A DNA stretch of 64,000 nt, from contig CM043960.1 in NCBI GenBank assembly GCA_014529385.2, forward strand, positions 73,693,410-73,757,409, given 5' to 3'. The position numbers were made by a program, and so were the translations under genes. Shown in pieces: positions 32,473-42,442 of this stretch (within the stretch, counting starts at the first letter, position 1; every line of letters begins with the position of its first letter). This stretch comes from Adiantum capillus-veneris. Lineage: Eukaryota > Streptophyta > Polypodiopsida > Polypodiales > Pteridaceae. The notes under the pieces are model-generated. The model made no database searches and was not told where the DNA came from. It worked only from the letters and a program-made list of their open reading frames with translations.

Positions 32473-33420
32473 CTAATTCTTGTCATTTATGACTCCTTCT
32501 GAGTGCATGTACCTTACAGGCACTGCATTATGTCCTAGATATGGAGGTTGTTCTCCCAACACAGGTTGAGGTCTTTCCATACCCATTGGTGGTCTTTGAG
32601 CTTGGGCCATATTAAGATGATATATGTACATGGGTTGTCCTTGGGGTCTCATGGGCACGTACTGAACATTCCCATCATACTTTGGACTGAAGTAGCACTT
32701 GTGGGTCTCATGGTTGGTCCATTTACCCTCGATTGCACACCATTTTTGTGGCTTAATTGATTGTCCTTGTGGAGGTATCCCTTGTTCTGGTCCTCTCATA
32801 CGTGCTTTTTGTACATTGTTCATCATGTCGTTCATCCTTTTTAGCATATCTTCTATGGCTGAGAGTGGTGCTGTCGCAGCCGTTCCCACTTTTGCTGGTT
32901 TAATGGATGTTGTCTTCTCACTTTGGTTATCCTTAGGGACATCTTCTTCCTTGAAGATCTCGCAATTGTCTCCTAGGTCAATAGCATCAGACACACACGC
33001 TTCTAAGGTTGTATGCTTTTTACTATAGAGTATAGCATGAAGTTATTTGTTTAGCAGTCCCTCCAGAAACAAAGATACAAGTCATTCTTCTATAGGTATC
33101 TCCATCTGTGGGCATCTGGCAATGTATTGTTTCATTCGAGTTGCACAATCCCTAACAGATTCACCATGTTTCTTTTTAAAGCTGTACATTTGAGCTGCCG
33201 TATTATGTTTAATCCCCGTTTTAGAACCTTGGTGAAATGTTTTGGAACCATGTCAAATCTTTTGCTTCTAATGTCATTCCAAACCCCTCGAATTGAGTAT
33301 GGAAATCGAATATACGCTCTGCTTTTAGCACTTGCTTAAAGCTTGGTAAGTGGTCATACGGATCCCCTGATCCACTGTATTTTCTGACCCATTTTTGAAA
33401 ATCAGCTGGTCCCACATCTA
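32473..33420 (-). pseudogene. gag: Element B' gag, capsid region
   Basis: The frame 33415-33221 reads GPADFQKWVRKYSGSGDPYD, HLPSFKQVLKAERIF and AKDLTWFQN, a gag capsid start. The frame 32994-32473 reads MLKRMNDMMNNVQKARMRGP and a Pro/Gln/Met-rich tail. Between them (about 33000-33220) lie helical pieces corresponding to B 6485-6700. At least two frame breaks are present. Confidence 0.75.
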
Positions 33421-33651
33421 TTTGGTTTAACTCCCGGTCTTCCGGTAGTTGGTTTTTTCGGAGTCCTTCAAACCAGTCTATTGGAAATAGTGACTCATGT
33501 AGCCCTAGACTGGCCTTAGTGTCACGCAGTTTTCTACATGATGAGGTGGTTTCTGGTTTCTTTACATTACTCTCGATGATCTCTCATGGTGTTCATCTCT
33601 TGGAATTGTTTCTGGTCCTTGCCCCAATATTCAATCCCTTATGGAATACCC

Positions 33652-34314
33652 TTAGTATTTGGTTTGTTCTACCTCCTCAGGAGTCATCATAACAAATTTG
33701 TTGTTATAACAATCCCTAAACAGGTAGGTTGGTAGGTCTGCTAATCCCTTATCTTTGATCTTGAAGATATAGATGATCTTCATGGCTGTTAATTGTCCTG
33801 GTTTGGCATGAAAAGTCCACAAAAGATCTTTTATGTTTTTATCTTCCCAACAATAGAATCCGATCCTAGGATTATCCGTACTAAGCTGTTTCAAAGGCTT
33901 CAATTCTACTAGATCATATCCCTCGAATTCCAAAGTTGGTGGTCCTTCTTTTGCTGACATATCTGGGATTATAGTATTTACTTCTAACCCCCATTTGTCT
34001 ATCACGTCAGAGTTTTCAGCCTGTAAATACTGAGTCCCATTTCGATCCATGTACATTTTTCCTTGTTTGTTTGTCCTAACCTCTTCTTCGAACTCAATAC
34101 CATGGTCATCAATGCGAATAGCATACTCCTTGTTAGGGTCCAAGTAAACCTGGACTCCATGACGGTTAGTCTTGTAAAAAGATAGTATATGCTTATAGCG
34201 CATTGTCATTCCGGTTTTCGAGCGAGTCGAGTAAGAAGACATTTCAGATGTTGAATCTGAAAAAGTGTCTGAGACTTCTTCAGGAATTGTGTGCAAGGAA
34301 TTGCCTTGATTCAC
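33652..34314 (-). pseudogene. gag: Element B' gag N-terminal region
   Basis: An open frame of 220 codons begins MNQGNSLHTIPEEVSD and includes RSKTGMTMRYKHILSFYKTN, VQVYLDPNKEYAIRIDDHGI and DLPTYLFRDCYNNKFVMMTP. It lies directly after the leader and is the likely first coding segment of gag. I do not recognise its fold. Element B has lost this part. The distance to the capsid motif (about 230 bases, frame broken) suggests one original reading frame. Confidence 0.6.
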
Positions 34315-36353
34315 ACTTTCTTCGGTAGATACTCTACTGGAGGTTTCTCCGAGTATGCCTTGATTTCCTAGTACACGACCAGATCTAAGGTTTATATAGA
34401 CTTATGAATCCCTGGATAGAGTAGTCACCTTTGGATTGACTTGTCATCAATTTCCACTCAATTCATTTGCAACTTTCTGTCAAGCCATTGATTCCTCCTC
34501 TGCAACCTGATTCCTGCACAAAATTAATCAAGTTAGCTATTCTTCTATAAAGACAGTAGAGCTCTTGAGAACTCTTGTGATTGGTCTCTGTGTATCACTT
34601 CAAATCGTGCTATGGGAGTCAAAATTTGACTTTCAGATTTGACTTTGGCAAACTCAAAGGTCTAATCTGCAACCTGTAAACTGAGTGTATCTGTACCAAT
34701 TTTGATCTGATTGAACTCAAATTTTCCATGTGGCCTTATATTATGTTGGTCTATCACTGTATGAGTTCAAAAGTCCAAAATGATGTCTCTGAATAGCAGA
34801 AGTAAATAATCGCGGTTATTTACTTTTGTCAAATTTTTACACTTTTTTGATAGCTTTGGCAATTATACAACTTATTAGAGTCTCTCGGAAAATTTCAACA
34901 AGTTTGGACCAATTCTGATCAAGTTTATCAATTGTTTGGTGTCCGCAGACTCTGATTTTGAGAATCTAGCATAAGTCTCACTTTTGGGATTCAAATTTTA
35001 CCAAAATTGATTTGTGAGGACTACTTGATGTGATTGACCTTGTGGTATACTCAAATTTGCAAAATCATCAAGTTTTGAAGCAAATGTAAATAATCGCAAT
35101 TATTTACTTCTGATAAATTTTTATCCCAAATTTGACACAGATCTGTTAAGCACCTTAAGTTAAGGTCACTAGCCAATTTCCATCCAGTTTAGATAATTTT
35201 TGGTCAAATGGTCATCAATTATCTTTCCGCAGACTAACTTTGCAAGTTTAGTCACCAATTTCACTCCAATGGTCCTAATCTTACCAAATTTGGTTTGTGG
35301 GCTTATTACAACATGGTGAAGCTAGTGGTATGCAGACTTGGTCAAAAAAGGTGAAAAATAGGACATATGTAAATAATCACGATTATTTACTTCTGATAAT
35401 TTTTTGCAAATTTTTGGTCAACTGAGCATGTACACACGTTTATCACATCAACATAAGTCTATGAATCAAATTTCAACAAGTTTGGACAAATTTTTCCCAA
35501 ATTTATACTCAAGATTCAAAAAGTCAGTACAAACTTTAGTTTTTACCCTGTTTTTTGTCAGTTTAGTGATCCAAATCTTTTGGGCCTTTACAAAAGTTGT
35601 TTGTACACATGCAATGAGTCAATGGTATGAACCTTGGCCAGTTTAGAGCAGAAATTTAATAATCGCGATTATTGACTTTAGGTTTGAAATGAGTAATTTT
35701 TTGCAATTTTCTCAAAGCCAGTCTTTTTATGATGTTTTTTAAGCCTATAAATCAAGTCAAAACTTAATTTGGCCTAAAATGTCAAGAAAAAGTAAATAAT
35801 CTGAGTGTTGGTCAACTTCTTGAAATTTTTACCTCGAAGTGTCTTTGAGCTTACCCACTGGTTCAGACATCTCTTAGGATTTTTCTCCAGTCGGATTGAG
35901 TGGATTCGAGTCTTTTCAAGCTATTTCTAGCCGTAGACCTGAAATTCTGCAACTTCCAATAACAACTCACACTTGATCTTTCAGAGAGAGCAATGTTCTA
36001 AAATCCACCTCGGATCCTACTTACCCTACTCCTAGATTCTCATGCAATGGGGTTGTGGAAAGTGTCCACAAATACTCGTTTTCTTGTGTTTTTTATATGT
36101 TTTAGAGTCTTGATCTTAAGACTTGTCTCATCTACCAATCATTCTCCAAATCTTAATCTAAATCTACAATCCTACAGTACTAAAGGTACTCAACAAGTAC
36201 GATTACTTCCAAGCTACCTCTACATAGCAAAAGACGACAATCTTAAGCTATGAGGTTTCTAAAAGAAAGTTTTGAACTCTAGGCAAATCTAGAGGAAGTT
36301 AAAGGACAACTACACAAGATGCTCGTGGTTTTTCCTAGTTTAGGTCTCTTTGA
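34315..36353 (-). other. Element B' 5' leader (about 2 kb)
   Basis: Non-coding interval between the PBS and the first gag ATG. Much of it (34780-35800) is an array of roughly 285-bp repeats with a palindrome in each. The region next to the PBS (35900-36350) is unique. A long repeat-bearing leader with short upstream frames would hinder scanning translation, so splicing or an internal start is likely. Confidence 0.75.
34802..35801. repeat. Phased palindrome array in element B' leader (4 copies plus a half)
   Basis: Copies lie at 34802-34823, 35086-35107, 35369-35390 and 35655-35676, with a lone half-site GTAAATAATC at 35792-35801. Spacings are 284, 283 and 286 bp, then 137 bp to the half-site. 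Centres are CG-CG variants (CGCGG, CGCAA, CACGA, CGCGA). Unit flanks share phrases such as TTTGGTTTGTGGGCTTATTA with the spacer array. Confidence 0.88.
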
Positions 36354-36371
36354 TCCCCAGCAACGGCGCCA
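36354..36371 (-). other. Primer binding site of element B' (tRNA-Asp type)
   Basis: On the minus strand the sequence TGGCGCCGTTGCTGGGGA starts two bases after the LTR end. It fits the complement of the 3' end of plant tRNA-Asp with one mismatch, a PBS commonly used by Tat/Athila-type gypsy elements. It fixes the direction and the 5' LTR boundary. Confidence 0.85.
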
Positions 36372-36919
36372 AATGTGGGACGCACGTCTAACCTCATCAT
36401 CCTATCTTATTGCAGTATTAGCGAGAACCACGATTAATTTTTCAAACCATGGGACGCAGCTGACTCGACTAGTGCATAGAGGCTACAAGAGGTTGTCAAT
36501 CTCTTGGAAAACAACTAACAACTCACATCTAACTCAAGCTACACTCAAGTGACTGAAATCACCAAAAGCCAATCGCTCATCGACAAAGCAAATCACATCC
36601 GTTACATCATCAAATGACATCCAAACATAACGAAACTTCTAGGACAAGTTTATAAGACCTAAGCACACATGCCTATGGCCTCAAAACCCACTTTAGGTCA
36701 AGTTTCAAAATTGCGATTATAAACAGGAGTGGATTTTTGACATAGTCGTTTTCGACCCAGAATGCATCTAAATGCTTAGCAATGATGCCCTAATACCCCG
36801 CCTATGCTTAGGTTTTTATTTGAACATGTAAATTCCTAGTTATGATGAAATTAGACCGTGGGTCGGCCACGCCAAAAGCTACGAAATACTGTGAATGTCT
36901 TACGTATATGCGTAGAGCT

Positions 36920-36927
36920 CTTACCTG
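36920..36927 (-). promoter_or_regulatory. Candidate 5' splice site in B' 5' LTR
   Basis: CAGGTAAG on the minus strand, 141 bases downstream of the TATA box and conserved in the B LTR. It is a possible donor for splicing to the acceptor-like sequence just before ORF X. Confidence 0.5.
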
Positions 36928-37067
36928 CGGTTGCAATGCAACAAACACAATCGGAATGTGACAAATGGAGAGGGAATAGGAAGTGCGAGAAGGAGAGAAG
37001 TGAGTGCCGTTAGCTCATGCTGTATATTTTTTATCCAAAAACTTATAAAGAACTTACAAAAATTGGA

Positions 37068-37074
37068 TTTTATA
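37068..37074 (-). promoter_or_regulatory. TATA box of B' 5' LTR
   Basis: TATAAAA on the minus strand in context AAGGTATAAAATCC, at the same place as 20256-20262 in the B LTR. Confidence 0.7.
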
Positions 37075-37214
37075 CCTTAGCCAAGGTTTTTGGGTGGTCA
37101 AAACTAATAACCTAGAGTTCTACCAAAGCTGAGAATTGACTGGCTGATACAATCTAGAAGCTTGTAGCCCCGGTTCATTAATTACAAGGTTTATCAGAGA
37201 AAATAGGAGTTACA

Positions 37215-37506
37215 ATATTCTTGATGATGTTGGAATTAGGGTTGCAAAGAAACACACACAGCTTGGGGAAGACGAAGGAATCTCAAGGCACACAATAGAG
37301 AGAAACACACACAGCTTGGAGAAGACGAAGGAAGCTCAAGGCACACAATAGAGAGTGTGTTACTTAGTGTGCAATGGAAAGATAGATAGCCCTAGAGTGA
37401 TGGGCGTATATACAATGCACGGGGAAAAAAACCTCCTAAAGAGGGAAAAAAAGCCTCGGCAGTCCTAGTGTGTTCACACACTAGCTACCACATGTATATG
37501 GTAACA
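37215..37506 (-). repeat. Copia element J 3' LTR, truncated by B'
   Basis: On the minus strand the LTR starts TGTTACCATATACATG right after a purine-rich tract (AGGAGGGATT, 37516-37507), 75 bases downstream of the pol stop. It contains a 53-bp tandem duplication (37248-37300 and 37301-37353, with AAACACACACAGCTTGG in each). It runs into the B' LTR at 37214, so its end is not seen. Confidence 0.7.
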
Positions 37507-37581
37507 AATCCCTCCTGGAGTGATGCGGTGAACAAGAGCTGGCACATGAGTAAAGGGAAGTGCCATGCCCTAAGGACATGA

Positions 37582-38793
37582 TCAGTCCACAAAGGGGAGT
37601 AAGCCCAAAGCTTTGCGGAAAGCTTCAAGCTTCTCACGAGACAATGCCTTTGTGACAAGATCTGCAAGGTTGTCCTGTGTTGGCACATAAGCCAAAGTGA
37701 TCTCTCCTATTGAGAGCCTCTCCGTGACATAGTGGTAATGCACCTCAATGTGCTTTGTGCGAGCATGAAAAACTAGGTTCCTCGCAACTGCCAATGCGCT
37801 CCGACTCTCAGTGTAGATAGTGTTGGTAGTGTCCTGTCCAACACCCAAATCAACCATAAGGTGTCTGAGCCATACACACTCAACCATAGCTATGAAGATT
37901 ACCTTGTACTTAGCCTCACAACTCGAAGTGGCCACAGTAGGTTGCTTCTTTCTCAACCATGATATACATGAACTGCCAAGCATGAAACAAAAACCACTTG
38001 TGGACACTCACGTGTCAAAACAACCAGCCCAATCTGAGTCCAAAAAAGCATGTAAGTCTGGCGGCAATGATCCCCCCTTGGGATAAAACAATCCAAGATG
38101 TAAAGTGCCACTAAGGTAGCGGAAAATCCTCTTGACATCCTGCCAATGCTTAGACCCTGGGCTATGCATAAATCTGCTGACCTGTGAGACTACAAACTGA
38201 ATATCCGGCCTCGTGTTGCATACATAAATGAGGCAGCCAACAGCAGTTTGGTAAAGAGTGACATTAGTAGGATCACTAGCATCATGTAGACTCAATTTCA
38301 AACCTGTTTCCATGGGAGTGGCAATAGGTTTGCAATCCTCAAGTCCAAACTTACATAGCAATGTCTCTATGTAACTTTTCTGACACAAGGCAATACCACC
38401 ATCACACTGCTTAAACTGTATACCTAAGTAATGATGCAACAGCCCCAAATCTTTCATCTTGAAAGTAGCATTCAAATCAGCCTTAAATTCAACAATATGT
38501 CTCTCATTTGGTCCAGTGATCAGCAAATCATCAACATAAAGCACCACAATGAGAAGTACATCACCCTCACGCCGCTTTACATACAATGTGCTTGCTGTTG
38601 GACTGTTGCAAAAGCCTCGTTTAACCAAATGAGTGTCAGCTTTCTCATACCAAGCACAAGGAGATTGCTTCAACCCATACAAAGCCTTCTTACATCTGCA
38701 CACTTTGTCCCCTTGTCCAGAGCAGGTCAATCCCCAGAGTTGTAATTCTGTCATGATATTTGTAAAGGTCCATTTGAACCGGCCATTGGCCAT
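37582..38793 (-). pseudogene. Copia element J reverse transcriptase-RNase H
   Basis: A 402-codon reading on one frame with a single in-frame stop at 38008-38010. RT motifs are CKKALYGLKQSPCAWYEK, VVLYVDDLLITGPN (Y-V-D-D), LGLLHHYLGIQF and VGCLIYVCNTRPDIQF. RNase H motifs are FLDSDWAGC, STSGFCFMLGSSCISWLRKK, SSCEAKYK and NLVFHARTKHIEVHYHYV. It ends TKALSREKLEAFRKALGLL, the usual copia C-terminus. The upstream part of pol is missing at 38793. Confidence 0.9.
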
Positions 38794-39215
38794 TTAAAAA
38801 GCCTAAGATATAAGGGTCAAAAACTTTAATGTGAAAGAAGGCTTATCTGGGGAGGAGAAAGGTGCTCTCAAAACACACACTGAATCTACGAAGCTGCTCC
38901 AACTTGTAATCAACTTTTCTAACGATTGGATAATCTATTTTTGATTCAAAACTTGCATTGTGTTCCTCTATCTTTGCTCTTTCATTCAAGTGTAAGCATT
39001 GTCAGTTTTGTTATGGTTTGCCACTACATATTAGTGAGCCTTAATTGCAAATTTAGGTGCCTAAATCACTATTTTTTGACGTTTTGACCATAGAAGAGTG
39101 TTCGTATACTATAGGGAAACCTTGCTGGATTGATCTTTTATAGTTTTCAGAACCTATTTCATAATGGATCGTGATTTTGTACTTTGTCGGATTGCAACCA
39201 GACTTTGTAGGATAG
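38794..39215. other. No recognisable feature
   Basis: AT-rich sequence between the broken 5' end of copia J and the LTR of element I. I see no reading frame, LTR end or repeat relation within the window. Confidence 0.5.
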
Positions 39216-39444
39216 TGTTAGGTAAAGGCGATGTGCCTCACCGTTCCTTTTTTGTGTCCATCGGGAAGTGTCCGACCTTCTACATTTATTTCCTTATTCT
39301 TTATATATACAAAGAATAAGGAGCTCTCACTCATTCTTACATTGTGCTCTTACAATGAGATTTGGGAGCTCCACCCACATCATGTGTACTCTCTCTCTCT
39401 CCCCTTCTCACTCTCCACTCACGCACCACATTTTCACACTCACA
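39216..39444 (+). repeat. Element I 5' LTR (229 bp)
   Basis: It starts TGTTAGGTAAAGG and ends CACTCACA, two bases before the PBS. It contains a TATA-like run (TATATAC, 39304-39310) and a CT microsatellite near 39390. The length is small for copia LTRs but in range. Confidence 0.75.
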
Positions 39445-39446
39445 AT

Positions 39447-39458
39447 TGGTATCAGAGC
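39447..39458 (+). other. Primer binding site of element I (initiator tRNA-Met type)
   Basis: TGGTATCAGAGC, the standard plant copia PBS, two bases after the LTR end. Confidence 0.85.
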
Positions 39459-41258
39459 TTTGGAAATGCGCCTGCGACGGCTTCTAGGCGAGACGAAAGC
39501 GACAGAGCTTGGCTATGGCGGCTTGAGCTCGGTGGCGATGGATACAACTCGACGGTGTCAGATCTCAGCTTAGGCATGTATATTCATCTTGTTAGATTTT
39601 GTGTAGCAATCCATTGCTGAATTTTGCAGAGAAAGAGCAGAAACAAGAAGTGTTGCAGCTCATTTTTGTTGTTTTTGGCTCTCGAAACAGTGTTTTTTGC
39701 CTATCTCTGTCACACGGGGTCGGATAGATATGATACAGGAGTTTAGGTTGGGGTTTTGGCACATTAAAAAATCCATGGTGATCTACATTTTTTAAAATTC
39801 TTCCATTTATTACAGCAGGTGCAACAAACATCAAGTTTATGCTGCATTTTTGGGTCAAAAACGGAGGTTTTTGGCATATCTCTCACGCCCGGACTCAGGT
39901 ACATGTGATCTAGGAGTCTACCCTGAGGTTTTGGCCACATTTTGGATGTGAAACTTATAACATAATTTTGAAATTTGCAGCAACATGTTAACAATCTCAA
40001 CATATCGAGGTTCTGTAGTTTGATTCCTACAGTGTAGAGAGTGATGCGGTTTGCATCTTTGGCCATGTGTGGCACACTGTGGTCCTATCTGAGAGAGAAT
40101 TCACCTTGTTTTTGCGTATCCAAGTGATTCTTTTGGATGTGACTTTCCGATCATTACACATCCAGACGAGGTTCCATGCACATTGTTTGACTGTGTGGGG
40201 CATTTCAGAGAGCTTTTTTAGCACGGTTTTGTGCAGTTTCATGCTATGTATGCATTATGCGGATATAGTTTGAGCTAGCCATAACTTGTAGGTAGCAAGT
40301 TTACATGTTTGCACTATTTTTTGAACAAGAACACTTCCATAGAGCTACTCAGTTAGGAGTGAGCCAATTTGCCAGGCTTTTGGCATTGCATGTAGAGCAT
40401 TTGTGGATTTTGCTACTAAGACAATGTCTTTTGTCATGCATATTTGTCAAATTTTTTCCAACATTTCTCACCATGGTTTATGCGTATTTGCAGTTTGCTC
40501 TCTGATGGTTTAGTGGTCGAGTTGACTCCCACTCTGCAACTATCTGCCATTTTTTTTGTCTTGCAATTTGAGTTGAGTTTTGACTCATTTTGCAAAGGAA
40601 ACTCTGTTTGTTTTTCCCCGTCTTCTCGCCATAAAAGATTGTAGTGTTATGCCATCTTATACAGTGGTCGATATATTACCACTTTGACAGTGATCAACAA
40701 GTATTTACTCTCAATTTTGACAGGTTTTGTCAATTTGGCCACAGTTTGGTGTTCTTGTACCCACTCTCGTAGGAGTGAGGATTTGTGTATACTTATGTGG
40801 CTACAATACAGGCTAGTCACAAGTTTCACAGGTTTTTTGTAGATTTCTGCACATAATTTCTCTTGTGGGACGTGTTTTCAGTTAGTTTGCTCTCTATTTG
40901 CATATATGGTTATGCGCTTTACGCTCGGTTGAGTAGTTTGTCCAAGTTTATACTTGCAGATTTTGTAGATTGTGGAGTTGTTTTATACATATGTGAGCAT
41001 TGGTTTTGATGCGATTGATCATGCTTTTGAGCATTTTGTAGTGGTCGAGCTACATCCCACTTTGTTGTCAATTTGGCATGGTTTATGGTTAAGATTGTAC
41101 TTGAGGTTTTGCTTAGTTTACAGGGGAGATTCTACCAGATTTTCCTAGAGTTCTTTGGTTCTTAGCCATTCACTTATGGAGATAGTGGGACAGTGAGAGA
41201 CAATTGTATCATTCTTTTTGATACTTGCGTTGTTGGCATTGTGGTTGCATAGGGCACA

Positions 41259-41560
41259 TTAGGCACTGTTGTTCATACATGTAAGACAAGAACAGAGATG
41301 TATGCGTGATGTAGATACGGCTTTGACACAGGTTATAGAGACGGTTCTAGTGGTAGTGTATGTCAGTGACAATGATGTCATGCTTGCCTCGAGTGTACCT
41401 CTTGTATATTTGTATGTGCGCAACACTCTTTCTCCACAGTGGTTACTAGATAGCGATGATGCTTTCCATGTCACACAATGTCGTGAGTGGTTTAGCACTT
41501 TTCTAGTGGGAGACTTGGTTATCTGCGACTTGCGGATGGCTCGGGGGGTTCACTATGTGT
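41259..41560 (+). pseudogene. Element I copia aspartic protease remnant
   Basis: The frame 41269-41562 includes SSVPLVYLYVRNTLSPQWLL, DSDDAFHVTQCREWFSTF and LVGDL. W-x-L-D-S-x-x-x-x-H-x-x-x-x-R-x-W-F is the copia protease signature. The catalytic D-S-G reads D-S-D, so the Gly is lost. Confidence 0.7.
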
Positions 41561-41779
41561 AAAACTACTATATCAGTGCGCTCAAGACATGTTTGTACAA
41601 CCCCTTATCTGTGAATTTTTTAAGGAATATAATATATCCTTTTCTTTTAGAATCTATAAGTTTTTTTTAAATTTGAAAAAAAATGCCCTTCTGTATATAT
41701 ATTTCTGTAAGTTTCAAGAAATTTAAATACCCTTCTGTTGAACTCACATGATAGGTTACATTGTTTTTAGGTGACCTCC

Positions 41780-42000
41780 CCGGGCCTCATGGTTCGGCAT
41801 TTGACATACATGTGCGCTATGTTTCCCAGCTAAGACATAGCTTGATCTGAGTGAGACAACTGGCATCTTTTGGTTGTCATGTACTTCTTAGAGAGCAATC
41901 TTTCCAGATACATTATGGTTCATTAGTGTTTTCCAGAGGAGCCCGCAACGGCCTCGTATATCCTATGTACATGTCTGAGGTTCAAGAAAACGTATTCTTG
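41780..42000 (+). pseudogene. Element I pre-integrase domain remnant
   Basis: Read across frames, VRQLASFGCHVLLRE, FQIHYGSLVFSRGARNGLVY and PMYMSEVQENV resemble the copia gag-pre-integrase domain (V-R-Q-L...G-C-x-V...L-V...G...G-L-Y). Between this and the protease (41560-41780) is AT-rich sequence with no frame. Confidence 0.55.
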
Positions 42001-42148
42001 ATTTTGTTGCTGACATGTTTGGAGTGAGAGACGAGGTGTGTCTCTTTTGTGGATGTGTTACATGGAGAACAGGCTGTGCATTTGTCTTGTGGTGACGTTC
42101 CCGCAGACAATGGTATCTCTAGGGATGTACAGCTTGGTCAGTCATCAG

Positions 42149-42316
42149 TTGAGGTGACTTCCATTGAGCCAAAGACAGATGCATGTTTGTATGATGTGTC
42201 TGATACGTTTGTGGGTGATAGTGTCTGATACGTTGAGGTGACATCCATTAAGCCAAAGACCGATGCATGTTTGTATGATGTGTCTGATACGTTTGCGGGT
42301 GATAGTGTCCTTCAGA
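42149..42316 (+). repeat. 84-bp tandem duplication in element I
   Basis: Two units, 42149-42232 and 42233-42316, differ at a few positions. Translated they read VEVTSIEPKTDACLYDVSDT twice (second with K for E). The length is a multiple of three, so the duplication would have kept the pol frame. The 42238-42426 frame continues to LPADDADMVMCRNN. Confidence 0.85.
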
Positions 42317-42442
42317 CAACTGTGGGTGATTGCATTGGTGCTGATATCTTAGTTTCGCAGTCATTCTCACTAGATATATCCTTACCAGCAGACGATGCTG
42401 ACATGGTGATGTGTCGTAATAACTAATATTAATTCTCCTAAA

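Larger units (their letters stand above)
20874..37214 (-). mobile_element. Element B': gypsy retrotransposon of the B family, 3'-truncated
   Basis: Reading on the minus strand: 5' LTR (37214-36374), PBS, 2-kb leader, gag, protease, RT, RNase H, tandem zinc-binding modules, integrase with GPF module, second protease-like domain, palindrome spacer, ORF X. It is less degraded than B and free of large insertions. It lacks its nucleocapsid knuckles, the end of ORF X and the 3' LTR, so no target duplication can be tested. Confidence 0.9.
36374..37214 (-). repeat. Element B' 5' LTR (841 bp)
   Basis: On the minus strand it begins TGTAACTCCTATTTTC and ends GTCCCACA, next to the PBS. It aligns with 20127-20873. 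It contains a TATA box (37074-37068) and the CAG/GTAAG donor-like motif (36927-36920), plus a degenerate palindrome near 36708-36727. It lies against copia LTR sequence of element J at 37215, so B' inserted into J. Confidence 0.88.
39216..42430 (+). mobile_element. Element I: degraded Ty1/copia retrotransposon
   Basis: A short LTR (39216-39444) is followed by an initiator-Met-type PBS and about 3 kb of decayed interior. Copia landmarks survive at 41440-41520 (protease) and 41790-41990 (pre-integrase). The interval 39459-41250 shows no continuous frame; gag should be there. No 3' LTR is found; LTR C1 begins at 42443. Confidence 0.7.

Noticed and set aside
32084-32476. 130-codon plus-strand frame over the B' gag linker
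   Set aside because: Shadow of the minus-strand coding sequence; composition (Phe/Cys/His-rich) reflects the complement of Lys/Glu codons.
38431-38745. 104-codon plus-strand frame
   Set aside because: Antisense to a well supported copia RT.
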